Positions 6,520-15,700 of a stretch of DNA of 19,448 nucleotides are shown in pieces. The position numbers and the translations under genes were made by a program. The notes beneath the pieces were generated by a model. That model was given only the letters and a program-made list of their open reading frames with translations, was not told where the DNA came from and did no database searches. Source of the DNA: CAYIBZ01 sp964361795. Its GTDB lineage: Bacteria > Patescibacteriota > Minisyncoccia > UBA6257 > WO2-44-18. Every line of letters starts with the position of its first letter. Position 1 is the first letter of the stretch. The stretch lies in assembly GCA_964361795.1 (NCBI GenBank), contig CAYIBZ010000011.1, positions 1 to 19,448 of the forward strand. Direction: 5' to 3'.

Positions 6520-6525
6520 ATTATA
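6520..6525 (-). promoter_or_regulatory. -10 box of the isomerase gene
   Basis: TATAAT on the minus strand, 8 nt before the ATG at 6511. The -35 near 6543-6549 is poor. The 46-bp divergent spacer also contains TATACG (plus, 6542-6547), 10 nt before the ATG at 6558, so both promoters overlap here. Confidence 0.5.
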
Positions 6526-6557
6526 GTAAAATAATACAAACTATACGAATTACGCTA

Positions 6558-6905
6558 ATGAAATTCTTAATTGAAAAATTATTACGAAACCCCATTGACG
6601 CTATGCGCGATTGCGGATATCGCTATGACGGCAGTGATGAAAAAACTCAAGAATTGCGTTTTGTAAAATCGTTTGGCTCTAATCCCTACCCTAGATTCCA
6701 TGTCTATGGGACGCTTAACAAAGCGAATAAAGAATTTACTCTGACGCTTCACTTGGATCAAAAAAAACCGGTCTACGAGGGTTCGTCCGCCCATGCCGGA
6801 GAATACGAAGGTCCGTTAGTGGAAAAAGAAATGGAACGGCTCCGAATTAATTTGCAATCTGGCTTTCGGCCTCCGGCGCCGCAAATAGAAAGCCCCGGCT
6901 TGTAG
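6558..6905 (+). CDS. Conserved Patescibacteria protein of unknown function (115 aa)
   Basis: A small soluble protein starting MKFLIEKLLRNP. It has no signal peptide, membrane segment or Cys cluster. The pattern looks like alternating beta strands (about 35-75, with PRFHVYG and FTLTLHLDQKK) followed by an acidic helix (GEYEGPLVEKEMERL, about 85-100) and a Pro-rich tail. I have the impression of near-identical small proteins in many Parcubacteria genomes, but no function is known to me. The frame is open further upstream to 6444, but that part is antisense to the isomerase gene; ATG 6558 lies in the divergent spacer just after a weak -10, so it is chosen. No Shine-Dalgarno site. It stands alone and converges with the DUF502 gene. 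Confidence 0.75.
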   Translation: MKFLIEKLLRNPIDAMRDCGYRYDGSDEKTQELRFVKSFGSNPYPRFHVYGTLNKANKEFTLTLHLDQKKPVYEGSSAHAGEYEGPLVEKEMERLRINLQSGFRPPAPQIESPGL

Positions 6906-6907
6906 CC

Positions 6908-6935
6908 AAAAAAAACAGCCCTATTTGCGGCTGTT
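6908..6935 (-). terminator. Intrinsic terminator of the rpoB-to-DUF502 block
   Basis: Minus-strand stem AACAGCC/GGCTGTT (7 bp) with an 8-nt loop and a run of U. The TAG stop of the DUF502 gene lies in the loop, so the terminator overlaps the coding end. Read on the plus strand the same stem follows the stop of the 115-aa gene, but lacks a U-run. Confidence 0.88.
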
Positions 6936-7502
6936 GTTTATCTCAAAGTTAAATCCGAACGAAGCGACTGTCAAAATTGTTTCCCGATAAGATCTTCCGG
7001 TAAACACAACGTCCGATTTTCTAACCAAAAGCAATTGGGCAGTGGGAGCAAGCGGCGTTGTTGGCGGCCCCAAAATCACGCACCATTCCACCAAAGGCCC
7101 GCCGCTGACATCTTGGCGCATCTTCACGGTATTCACTAATCCTCCGATCCCCCATGTGGAGCCGGCGTAAGGAAAAACAACTTCCTGTAAATCTCCGTTT
7201 TGAATTCTCTTAACATAATCGTGATTAAATAAAAAACTGAAAACTGGGCCCACTAACGGCAGTTTTCCTAAAATCGCTTGCCCTAATATGCGAAACCAGC
7301 GCAAACCGATAAGCCATCCGAAAATCAGCGGCAGAAGAATCACAATCGCTAAATCTATCGTTAAATTCAAGTATCTGGACTCCGTTAAGCCGGCGGTAAA
7401 TCCCGAAAGCCAATTGAATAGCCAAACAACTAAGCCGATTATGACTAAAACCGGCACTGTGGTCAGGATTCCGGTTCTCCAGATTATCCAGAGTTTTTTC
7501 AA
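6921..7502 (-). CDS. DUF502 family membrane protein
   Basis: A 193-aa inner-membrane protein. Two transmembrane helices (about 8-32 and 45-66) are followed by the family's conserved soluble part: LPLVGPVFSFLFN (about 80-93), the VFPYAGSTWGIGGLV segment and LGPPTTPLAPTAQLLLV (about 144-160), matching the usual P-T-T-P motif of DUF502. The family has no firm function; links to membrane stress or cell-envelope genes are only suggestive. Translation starts at TTG (7502), which overlaps the PAP2 stop as TTGA. AAGGAGG, 6 nt upstream inside the PAP2 gene, is one of very few strong Shine-Dalgarno sites in the window and decides the start. This implies translational coupling to the phosphatase. Confidence 0.85.
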   Translation of the reverse strand: MKKLWIIWRTGILTTVPVLVIIGLVVWLFNWLSGFTAGLTESRYLNLTIDLAIVILLPLIFGWLIGLRWFRILGQAILGKLPLVGPVFSFLFNHDYVKRIQNGDLQEVVFPYAGSTWGIGGLVNTVKMRQDVSGGPLVEWCVILGPPTTPLAPTAQLLLVRKSDVVFTGRSYRETILTVASFGFNFEINNSRK

Positions 7503-8020
7503 TGAACGCCTCCTTTGCGTAAAAGCAATCTTACCGCAATAACGCTCAAAAGTCCAATTAAAACGCCGGCCAAAATATCAGCGGGCCAATGAACTCCCGC
7601 AACAATTCTAGAAATTCCAATCAAAATCGCGCCCGCTAAAAAATACCATCGCCATCTCGGCGCGGCAAACCACATTGAGAACGCTAAAGCAAAATAAAAA
7701 GCGGCGTGTCCGGACGGAAAAGAATGCTCAATAGCGCTATGATTAAACAGCGGATCAAAACCTAAAGCGGCAAAAGGCCGCGAACGAGTATAAACAAAGC
7801 GGATAATCTCCGTTATCAGGCCGCGGGATAGAATTAAAGAAAGAAAGAGAATAGCAAGATTTAATAACGAATCTTTTTTTTCTTTGCTTAAAAAGATAAT
7901 CGCCAAAGCTCCCAGAAATAATAAATAGCCCAGATATTTCGCGAAAAAAACGAAAAGAAAATCTAAAAAGCCGCTTACGCCGGATAAACTATGCAATAAG
8001 TTAAAAAGGACAAAGTCCAT
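7499..8020 (-). CDS. PAP2-family membrane lipid phosphatase (undecaprenyl-diphosphatase-like)
   Basis: A 173-aa polytopic membrane protein with the three PAP2/acid phosphatase motifs. Motif 1 is R74-x6-RP (Arg instead of the usual Lys first). Motif 2 is SFPSGH at 100-105, and motif 3 is SR-x5-HWP-x-D at 137-148. H105 and H144 are the expected catalytic histidines. About five or six hydrophobic helices surround them. The likely role is recycling undecaprenyl pyrophosphate (BcrC/PgpB type) for peptidoglycan synthesis, though other lipid phosphates are possible. The frame is open back to 8101, but that part overlaps rpsR; the ATG at 8020 overlaps the rpsR stop by one base (TAATG) and gives a normal N-terminus. 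It occupies the slot after rpsF-ssb-rpsR where many bacteria have rplI. Confidence 0.88.
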   Translation of the reverse strand: MDFVLFNLLHSLSGVSGFLDFLFVFFAKYLGYLLFLGALAIIFLSKEKKDSLLNLAILFLSLILSRGLITEIIRFVYTRSRPFAALGFDPLFNHSAIEHSFPSGHAAFYFALAFSMWFAAPRWRWYFLAGAILIGISRIVAGVHWPADILAGVLIGLLSVIAVRLLLRKGGVH

Positions 8021-8220
8021 TAGCGGCGGACAAACGGCAATAGTCCCATATAGCGGGCTCGTTTTATGGCTTGCGCCAAATGCCTCTGATGGCTCGCGCA
8101 AGAACCGGTAAATCTCGGATCAACTATTTTTGCCTGGCTGGAAGTAAACCTCCTCAATAATTCCGGGTTTTTATAATCAATATACTCTATATTTTGTGAA
8201 CAGAATAAACACTGATTCAT
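8020..8220 (-). CDS. rpsR: 30S ribosomal protein S18
   Basis: A short 66-aa S18 that binds 16S rRNA next to S6. The core NPELLRRFTSSQAKI and HQRHLAQAIKRARYMGLLPF is characteristic. C4, C7, C41 and H44 suggest a zinc-binding form. It follows ssb by 20 nt and precedes the PAP2 gene with a one-base stop/start overlap. No Shine-Dalgarno site. Confidence 0.95.
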   Translation of the reverse strand: MNQCLFCSQNIEYIDYKNPELLRRFTSSQAKIVDPRFTGSCASHQRHLAQAIKRARYMGLLPFVRR

Positions 8221-8240
8221 TTTGATTTTTTATTTTTTAA

Positions 8241-8672
8241 TTAGAAAGGCAGATCTTCTGCTTTTATTTCTTCATCAACATTGATAGTTGGAATTTCCGC
8301 CGGCGCGGAAACATCGGAATTCTGATTTACATTGGCCTTTCCAATCGGACGGGGGCCAAACTGGACATTTTCCACCACAACTTCCGTAACCTTTCTTTTT
8401 TGCCCCTGCTTGTCGTCCCAAGATCGGGTCTGCAATCGCCCATCCAAATAAACTAAACTGCCTTTGTTCAAAAACTTGCTAATCAGCTCCGCTTGTTTTC
8501 CCCAAGCTACCACATTATGAAATTCGCTGGATTCCTGCTTCTGCCCGCTCTTGTCAGTCCAAGTTCGATTTGTCGCGACCGAAAAATTAACCACCGATTG
8601 ATTTCCGGGAGTAACCCGCAATTGCGGCGTATCAGTCAGTCTGCCGATTAAAAATACTCTGTTGAGGTTCAT
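8241..8672 (-). CDS. ssb: Single-stranded DNA-binding protein
   Basis: A 143-aa SSB with an OB fold over about 1-108 (NRVFLIGRLTDTPQLR start, FHNVVAWGKQAE at 51-62, LVYLDGRLQTRSW at 73-85) and aromatic DNA-stacking residues W38, W57 and W85. A disordered linker follows. The acidic tip ends DLPF, the docking site for replication and repair partners. It lies one base after the rpsF stop and 20 nt before rpsR, the classical rpsF-ssb-rpsR order. The start has no Shine-Dalgarno site, so translation is probably coupled to rpsF. Confidence 0.96.
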   Translation of the reverse strand: MNLNRVFLIGRLTDTPQLRVTPGNQSVVNFSVATNRTWTDKSGQKQESSEFHNVVAWGKQAELISKFLNKGSLVYLDGRLQTRSWDDKQGQKRKVTEVVVENVQFGPRPIGKANVNQNSDVSAPAEIPTINVDEEIKAEDLPF

Positions 8673-8673
8673 A

Positions 8674-9096
8674 TTATTTAAGAATTTGTTCCAAAGTTTT
8701 TTCTAACGCTTCGTTAGTCAGCGGACCTTCTGACTGCGGAATAATCGGCCTTGGAGCAGGTTCGTTTTGCGTTGGCTTGGGAGCGGCGGCGGAAAGGTCC
8801 TGAATAGGCATCCGTTCTCTTTTAATCGGCGTGTAGCTAACCAGCAAAAATCTTAAAACCGCGGCATTAAGGCGCAAAGATTCCCGCAAACTTTTTAACT
8901 CTGAAGGAACGCCCTTAAATTGAACATAGCCGAAATGAGCCGATTGCTGTTTCTTTATCAGGTATGACAATTGCAGAACCGCCGGTTCTTTTTTTGAAAC
9001 GACTTCCGCGCCTGTCTGCGCCAGCAACTTCAAAACTTCCGCTTCGGCTTCCGGAGAAATAAGCAAATAAGACAGCTCATAATCTTTTTTATCCAT
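8674..9096 (-). CDS. rpsF: 30S ribosomal protein S6
   Basis: A 140-aa S6: a ferredoxin-like domain over about 1-95 (YELSYLLIS opening strand, HFGYVQFKG, then LRFLLVSYT), then a Pro/Ala-rich extension ending in a predicted helix (NEALEKTLEQILK). S6 binds S18 on the 30S platform, and the pair is encoded together here around ssb. It begins 19 nt after the rpoC stop. A TATACT box lies 9 nt before its ATG, so besides read-through from rpoBC it may have its own leaderless promoter. Confidence 0.92.
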   Translation of the reverse strand: MDKKDYELSYLLISPEAEAEVLKLLAQTGAEVVSKKEPAVLQLSYLIKKQQSAHFGYVQFKGVPSELKSLRESLRLNAAVLRFLLVSYTPIKRERMPIQDLSAAAPKPTQNEPAPRPIIPQSEGPLTNEALEKTLEQILK

Positions 9097-9105
9097 TGGC
9101 GTTAC

Positions 9106-9111
9106 AGTATA
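9106..9111 (-). promoter_or_regulatory. Possible internal promoter before rpsF (-10)
   Basis: TATACT on the minus strand, 9 nt before the rpsF ATG. TTGAAA lies 15 bp upstream inside the last codons of rpoC, a short spacer. It would allow ribosomal-protein expression uncoupled from RNA polymerase. Confidence 0.4.
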
Positions 9112-9115
9112 TTAT

Positions 9116-12100
9116 TTAAGATTTTTTTTCAAGAGCCAGCCCTTTTGATTCTTCTTCAGATTCGCTTTCAACGCTGTCAGCCGGCTTGTTGTTCAAAGTA
9201 GATCCGACCGGAATCAAACGGCCGATAATCACGTTTTCTTTCAGTCCGTGCAAACCGTCCACTTTTCCTTCAATGGCGGCGGCGGTTAATACTCTAGCGG
9301 TTTCTTGGAAAGAAGCGGCAGACAAGAAACTCTCGGTGGACAAAGCAACCTTGGTAATGCCCATTAAAAGCTGTTGGGCTTTAGCGGGCGCTTTGCCGGA
9401 TTTTTTAAGCTGGCGGTTTACTTCCAGGAATTTTGATTTTTCCACCACATCGCCAACAACAAACTCGCTGTCGCCGGAATCTTTAATTTTAACTCTGGAG
9501 AACATTTGCCGGACAATAATTTCAACATGTTTATTGTTAATCGCCGCGCCTTCGGAAAGATAAATTCTCAAAACTTCGTTCACGATATAATTTTGCACCG
9601 CCTCTGATCCTTTGTAGGCAAACAGTTCTTTCAAATCCAAATTGCCTTCGCAAAGCTGGTCGCTTCTCTTTACTTCGTCGCCAACTTTAACCAGAATATC
9701 CACTGTTCTTGGTACGGAATATTCCTTTTCTTTTCCCTTGCCGGAACTCACCTTAACGTCCCTTAGCAAACCGCGGTCTTCAATGCTGATGACCACTCCG
9801 TCTTCTTCAATTAAAATAGCTTTGCCCTTTGGAGGCCTGGCTTCAAAGACTTCTTCAACGCGAGGCAAGCCGTGCGTAATATCGGAACCCGCGACACCGC
9901 CGATGTGAAAAGTTCTCATCGTCAACTGCGTGCCCGGTTCGCCGATAGATTGCGCGGCAACGATACCAACGGCCGCCCCAATTTTGACCGGCTTATTATT
10001 TCCTAAGTCAAAACCATAGCACTTAGCGCATAATCCATATAACGTTTTGCAGGTAATCGGAGAACGCAGTTTAATGCTTTCAACATCGGACTTGTCAATC
10101 AATTCCGCGGCGGCCCTATCAACAATCTCGCCGGCTTTTACCAAAGTTTTGCCGCCAACCTTGACGTCGTCTAAAACAGTCCTTGAGAAAAGGCGGGTAG
10201 AAAAAGCGTTTCCGAATTCCAGTCCGTTGGAACGGTTCATGAGGATGCCTTCTTTGGTTTTGCAATCTTCTTCGCGAATAACCAAATCCTGACTGACGTC
10301 AACCAAGCGCCGCGTAAGGTAACCGGCGGAAGCGGTTTTTAGCGCGGTGTCGGTAGATCCTTTGCGGGCGCCGTGAGTAGAAATGAAGTATTCCAGCACC
10401 TTAAAACCTTCTTTAAATGAGGACCGGACTGGCAATTCAATGATCTCGCCCTTCGGGTTCTGCACCAATCCTTTCATGCCGGCCATTTGCACCGGCTGTG
10501 ACCAGGAACCGCGAGCGCCGGAATCAATAATCTGGTAAACCGAACTGTCTTCTACTAAACTGGTGGGCACCAGCTTGGCGAGTTCAGATTTAACTTTATC
10601 CCAAACGGAAATGACCCGAGCCCGCCTTTCCGAGTCGGTTAACAGTCCTTCCTCGTATTGCTGTCTAATCAAAGAAACCTCGCCTTCCGCTTTTTGCATC
10701 AGCGCGCCTTTCTGCGGAGGCGTCAAAAGGTCATCCATGCCCCAGCTGATGCCGGAATAAGTCGCGTATTCAAAACCAACTTTTTTAATGGCATCCAGAT
10801 GCTTGCTGGCGTTTTCCACTCCTAATCTGTTAATCATTTCGCTGACAATTTTGGAAATTTCTTTTTTATTCAAAACTTTATTCACGTAGCCAAAATCTGG
10901 CGGCAAAGCTTCGTTAAAAATCAAACGGCCAAGAGAAGTTTCTTCGGCTTTAGGAGAACCCACTCGAATCGGCGCGTTAACCGCGATCAGGCCATTTTCA
11001 AAAGCCATCATCGCCTCTTCTTTACTGCTCAAAACGCGTCCAGCTCCCAACGCGTCCTTTTTAATTTTCGTGAGATAGTAACAGCCCAAAACAATATCTT
11101 GAGTTGGGACAGCCACCGGATCGCCAGTCGCCGGCTTCAATAAATTGACCGAGGAAAGCATGATTTCAGAAGCTTCTTTCTGGGCGTGTTCGCTTAACGG
11201 CAAGTGGACGGCCATTTGGTCGCCATCAAAATCGGCGTTAAAAGCCGGACAAACCATCGGAGGAATGCGAATCGCCAAATCTTCCGTCAACACCGGCTCA
11301 AAAGCCTGCACGCCAAGGCGGTGCAAAGTGGGCGCGCGGTTCAACAGGACTTTGCGGTTCGTAATAACTTCTTCAAGAATAGCCCAAATTTCTGACGGAG
11401 CTTGTTCAATTAAACGGTTGGCATTGCGGATATTATAAGCCAATCCTCTTTCAATAATTTTATTAATCACAAAAGGTTTGAATAATTCCAACGCCATTTT
11501 TTTCGGCAAGCCGCATTGGTCCAAACGCAAATCCGGGCCGATGACGATTACCGAACGGCCGGAATAATCCACTCTTTTACCTAAAAGATTTTGGCGGAAT
11601 CGGCCCTGTTTGCCTTTCAGCATGTCAGCCAAAGAGCGCAATGGATGGCGCTGGGAAGAAAGCTGTTGAGTTCCAAAACGCGCTGAATTGTCTATCAGGG
11701 CGTCAATAGATTCCTGCAGCATTCTTTTTTCGTTGACCACAATAACCTCCGGAGCTTTGAGTTCCATAAGTTTTTTCAAACGATTATTGCGGTTTATGAC
11801 GCGGCGATATAAATCATTCAGGTCAGAAGTGGCGTAACGGCCGCCGTCCAAAGCCACCATTGGCCGAAGATCGGGAGGCAATACCGGCAGGACGGTCATA
11901 ATCATCCAGGATGGTTTAATGTCATTTTTATAGAAAGAACTGGCTAGTTTTAAGCGCCTCAACAAGGTTTTTTCTTCCAAGGGATCTTTAATAGCGGATA
12001 CCTCTTTTTTCAGAGCAGTAACTAGTTTTTTAAGGTCTAAAGTTTCTAAAATTTTACGGATGGATTCCGCGCCGGAACTAGCTTCAAAAATATCCCCGAA

Positions 12101-12703
12101 ACGGCGGGAAATGTTAACATATTCGCTCTCGTTCAAAACTTTTCCTACTTGCAGAGACTCTAGCTCTTTTCTGGCCGCGTTCAGGCCGGACCGCAATTCA
12201 TCAATCTTTACTCCTTCCTGGCGGGCGGTTTTTTTTCTGGTTTCAAATTCTTTTTCCAGCGCGTCTAATACTTTTTTGACGCCGGCTTCATTAACGGAAG
12301 TAATGATAAAGGAGACATAATAAATAACTTTTTCTATTTTGCCCATCGGAATGTCCAGTAAAATGCTTAACTTGGACGGGACATTTTTGAAGAACCAAAT
12401 ATGAGCCACTGGCGCCGCGAGCTGGATATGGCCCATTCGTTCGCGCCGAACAACCGCGCGCGTAACTTCCACGCCGCATTTATCGCAAACCACGCCCTTG
12501 TACCTAATTCGGCGATATTTTCCGCAATAACATTCCCAGTCTTTAGTCGGGCCAAAAATACGCTCGGAGAACAATCCGTCTTTTTCTGGCCTCTGCGTCC
12601 TGTAGTTAATGGTTTCCGGCTTGATAACTTCGCCGTGGGACCATTTCAAAATATCTTCCGGAGACGCGAGCTTTAATTTAATTGCGTTAAAATTTAAGTC
12701 CAT
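9116..12703 (-). CDS. rpoC: DNA-directed RNA polymerase subunit beta'
   Basis: The catalytic clamp subunit of RNA polymerase, 1,195 aa. The N-terminal zinc ribbon has C58, C60, C73 and C76. The active-site Mg motif NADFDGD is at 489-495, with its three aspartates intact. A rudder/lid and bridge-helix region follow, and a second zinc site is visible in CKTLYGLCAKC together with an upstream CKTKEG. GAAVGIVAAQSIGEPGTQLTMRTFH of the C-terminal catalytic core is complete. The large lineage-specific insertion of proteobacterial beta' is absent, so this is a compact form. It starts 5 nt after the rpoB stop with only a weak GAGA upstream. It is co-transcribed with rpoB and continues into rpsF. Confidence 0.98.
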   Translation of the reverse strand: MDLNFNAIKLKLASPEDILKWSHGEVIKPETINYRTQRPEKDGLFSERIFGPTKDWECYCGKYRRIRYKGVVCDKCGVEVTRAVVRRERMGHIQLAAPVAHIWFFKNVPSKLSILLDIPMGKIEKVIYYVSFIITSVNEAGVKKVLDALEKEFETRKKTARQEGVKIDELRSGLNAARKELESLQVGKVLNESEYVNISRRFGDIFEASSGAESIRKILETLDLKKLVTALKKEVSAIKDPLEEKTLLRRLKLASSFYKNDIKPSWMIMTVLPVLPPDLRPMVALDGGRYATSDLNDLYRRVINRNNRLKKLMELKAPEVIVVNEKRMLQESIDALIDNSARFGTQQLSSQRHPLRSLADMLKGKQGRFRQNLLGKRVDYSGRSVIVIGPDLRLDQCGLPKKMALELFKPFVINKIIERGLAYNIRNANRLIEQAPSEIWAILEEVITNRKVLLNRAPTLHRLGVQAFEPVLTEDLAIRIPPMVCPAFNADFDGDQMAVHLPLSEHAQKEASEIMLSSVNLLKPATGDPVAVPTQDIVLGCYYLTKIKKDALGAGRVLSSKEEAMMAFENGLIAVNAPIRVGSPKAEETSLGRLIFNEALPPDFGYVNKVLNKKEISKIVSEMINRLGVENASKHLDAIKKVGFEYATYSGISWGMDDLLTPPQKGALMQKAEGEVSLIRQQYEEGLLTDSERRARVISVWDKVKSELAKLVPTSLVEDSSVYQIIDSGARGSWSQPVQMAGMKGLVQNPKGEIIELPVRSSFKEGFKVLEYFISTHGARKGSTDTALKTASAGYLTRRLVDVSQDLVIREEDCKTKEGILMNRSNGLEFGNAFSTRLFSRTVLDDVKVGGKTLVKAGEIVDRAAAELIDKSDVESIKLRSPITCKTLYGLCAKCYGFDLGNNKPVKIGAAVGIVAAQSIGEPGTQLTMRTFHIGGVAGSDITHGLPRVEEVFEARPPKGKAILIEEDGVVISIEDRGLLRDVKVSSGKGKEKEYSVPRTVDILVKVGDEVKRSDQLCEGNLDLKELFAYKGSEAVQNYIVNEVLRIYLSEGAAINNKHVEIIVRQMFSRVKIKDSGDSEFVVGDVVEKSKFLEVNRQLKKSGKAPAKAQQLLMGITKVALSTESFLSAASFQETARVLTAAAIEGKVDGLHGLKENVIIGRLIPVGSTLNNKPADSVESESEEESKGLALEKKS

Positions 12704-12708
12704 GGTTT

Positions 12709-15700
12709 TTATTTTTCTCTTTCTTTGTCTTTGGTAACCACCAATTCCACGTTTAATCCCAAAGATTTCAATTCACTGACCAAAACATTGAAAGAAGCCG
12801 GAATGTTTGGAGCTTTAATTTCAGTGCCTCGGATAATTGACTCGTAGACGGCGGCCCGGCCCAAAACGTCGTCAGATTTCACCGTTAACATTTCCTGTAA
12901 AGTATGCGAAGCGCCGTGGCCTTCAAGAGCCCAGACTTCCATTTCTCCAAAACGCTGGCCGCCAAATTGCGCTTTGCCGCCCAATGGCTGTTGAGTAATC
13001 AATGAATAAGGTCCGATGGAGCGCATATGAATCTTGTCTTCAACCAGGTGGTTCAATTTCATTACGTACATAACGCCGACAGTCACGTTCTGCGCGAACG
13101 GCTGTCCGGTTCGGCCATCGTATAGCTTCACTTTTCCGCTCTCCGGCAAACCCGCCTTTTTGAGTTCTTCTTTAATTTGCAATTCAGTGGCGCCTGCCAA
13201 AACCGGAGTAACGGCTCGGTATCCTAAAGTTTTCGCGGCCCAACCCAAATGAGTTTCCAAAATCTGCCCGAGGTTCATGCGAGAAGCGACGCCCAGCGGA
13301 TTTAAAACAACATCCACCGGCGTGCCGTCTTCCAAATAAGGCATATCTTGAACCGGACGAACCTGTGAAATAACGCCCTTGTTGCCATGGCGGCCGGCTA
13401 ATTTATCGCCGGCAGTCACTTTTCTTAATTGGGCGATTTCCACTTGAATTCTTTTAATAATGCCCGGCTCTAATTTATCTCCTTGCTCCCTGGAAAAAAT
13501 TTTAATTCCAACGACTCGGCCGTACTTGCCGTGCGGAACCGTTAAGGAGGTGTCTTTAACGTCGTGCGCTTTCTCGCCGAAAATCGCTCTCAATAATCTC
13601 TCTTCGGCAGTCAGCTCGCTTTCGCCTTTCGGAGAAATTTTTCCCACTAAAATATCGCCGGATTTTACTTCCGCGCCAATTCTAATAATCCCTTCTTCGT
13701 CTAAATTTTTTAATTTTTCCTCGGAAACGTTCGGGATGTCGGGAGTGGTAACCTCCGGTCCCAATTTCGTGTCCCGCACATCGCAATAAAAGTCTTCAAT
13801 ATGGATGGAAGTGAAATTGTCGTTCTGCACAACCCGTTCGGACAGAACAATAGCGTCTTCAAAGTTGGCGCCTTCCCACGAGAGAAACGCGACTAATAAG
13901 TTCTGCCCTAAAGCCAAAACGCCATGATCAATGGACGGGCCGTCAGCCAAAATTTCTCCCCTTTTGACTTCTTGTCCGGGAGCGACTAACGGCTTTTGGG
14001 AAATGCAAGTAAATTGGTTGGATCTCTTAAAATTATTCAGCGGATAAGTAATTTTCTTTCCGGATTTATTAGTTTTTAAAACAATTTGACGAGCGTCTAC
14101 TTCGTCAATTACTCCCGCCTCCGGAGCAACAATAACGTGGCCGGAGTCAAGCGCCGCTTTTTCTTCCATTCCTGTGCCGACATACGGAGCTTGCGAACGA
14201 ACAGAAACAACCGCTTGTCTCTGCATGTTGGAACCCATCAAAGCGCGGTTCGCGTCGTCGTGTTCCAAGAATGGGATCAAAGAAGTCGCGACGCTGATTG
14301 ACTGGTTTGGCGCGACGTCAAATAAAGTCACCTCGCTTCTCAAACAAGTGCCGGGCTCGCCATGAATTCTGGCTTCAACAACGTCGTCCAAAATATGCCC
14401 GGATTCGTCAAAACGGACGCCGGCATGGGCAATCTTATTTCTTTCTTCTTCCAGGGCATTAAGCCAGACAATTTCTTTGGTGATCACGCCATTTTTGACC
14501 ACTCTATAAGGAGTTTCAATAAAGCCAAGGTCGTTTAATTTCGCGAAATTAGCTAAGTGATTAACCAAGCCGATGTTGGCGCCTTCGGGAGTTTCAATTG
14601 GGCAAATTCTTCCGTAATGAGACCGGTGCACGTCGCGGACTTCAAAACCGGCGCGTTCCCGAGTCAAGCCGCCGGGGCCCATGGCGGAAATGCGCCTCTT
14701 GTGCTCCAATTCGGCCAAAGGATTGACTTGATCCATAAATTGGGAAAGCTGGGACGAAGAAAAAAATTCTTTAACCGCGGAAATCAATGGGCGGGCATTG
14801 ACTAATTGGACGGGGGTAAGAGTATTGATGTCTAAAGTAGACATCCTGTCCTGAACAATGCGTCTCATTCTGGCTAAACCAAGGCGGAATTTATTTTGCA
14901 AAAGCTCTCCGACCGGCCTGACGCGGCGATTTCCCAAATGGTCAATATCGTCCGGCTCGGCGCTTTGCTCGTTATTCAATCGGATAACTTCTTTGACAAT
15001 CGCGACCAAATCTTCCAAGCGCAATAATCGGGAATCGCTCTTTAACCTTAAGCGCTGATTCAATTGGAACCGTCCGACTAAAGAGAGGTCATAACGGTCC
15101 AGGCGCTGGAACATCGCGTCAATTAAGCTGGAGGCGTTTTCCACCGTGGCTAAATCGCCGGGCCTGATTCTTTTATAAATTTCAATATAAGCTTCGTTTT
15201 TATTTTTCGCGGAATCTTTTTGTAAAGTCGCGCTGACATATTTAATGCTGCCAGTGTCAATATCCGCGAAGGTGTCTAAAATCTCCTGATTTTCCGACAA
15301 GCCAAAAATGCGCAACAGATCGGTAATCGGAGCTTTTCTTTTGCGATCAATTTTCACGCCCATAAAGCCATCCGAATCGGTTTCAATCTCCAGCCAAGCG
15401 CCGCGGTTAGGAATCATCTTCGCTCCAAATAATTTGCGGCCTCTCCAGAGATTAGCGGTAAAATAAGCGCCGGAAGAGCGAATCAGTTGGGGAACCACGA
15501 CTCTTTCCACGCCATTAATAATGAAAGTTCCCCGTTCGGTCATGACGGGAAAATCGCCAAAGTAAACTTCTTGCTCCCGGATATCTTTAGATTTCTTATT
15601 AGTAAGCTTTAACTTAACCCGAAGCGGAGCTTCATAGGTCAGATCTTTGAATTTGGAATAGGCCTCATCGTATTTCGGCTCATCAAAATAATAATCAGAA

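Noticed and set aside
8021..8101. N-terminal extension of the PAP2 gene by 27 codons
   Set aside because: It would overlap rpsR in another frame; the ATG at 8020 gives the normal overlap and N-terminus.
9186..15058. Many plus-strand frames of 60-125 codons antisense to rpoC and rpoB
   Set aside because: All are shadows of highly conserved coding sequence and have no promoter or ribosome-site support.
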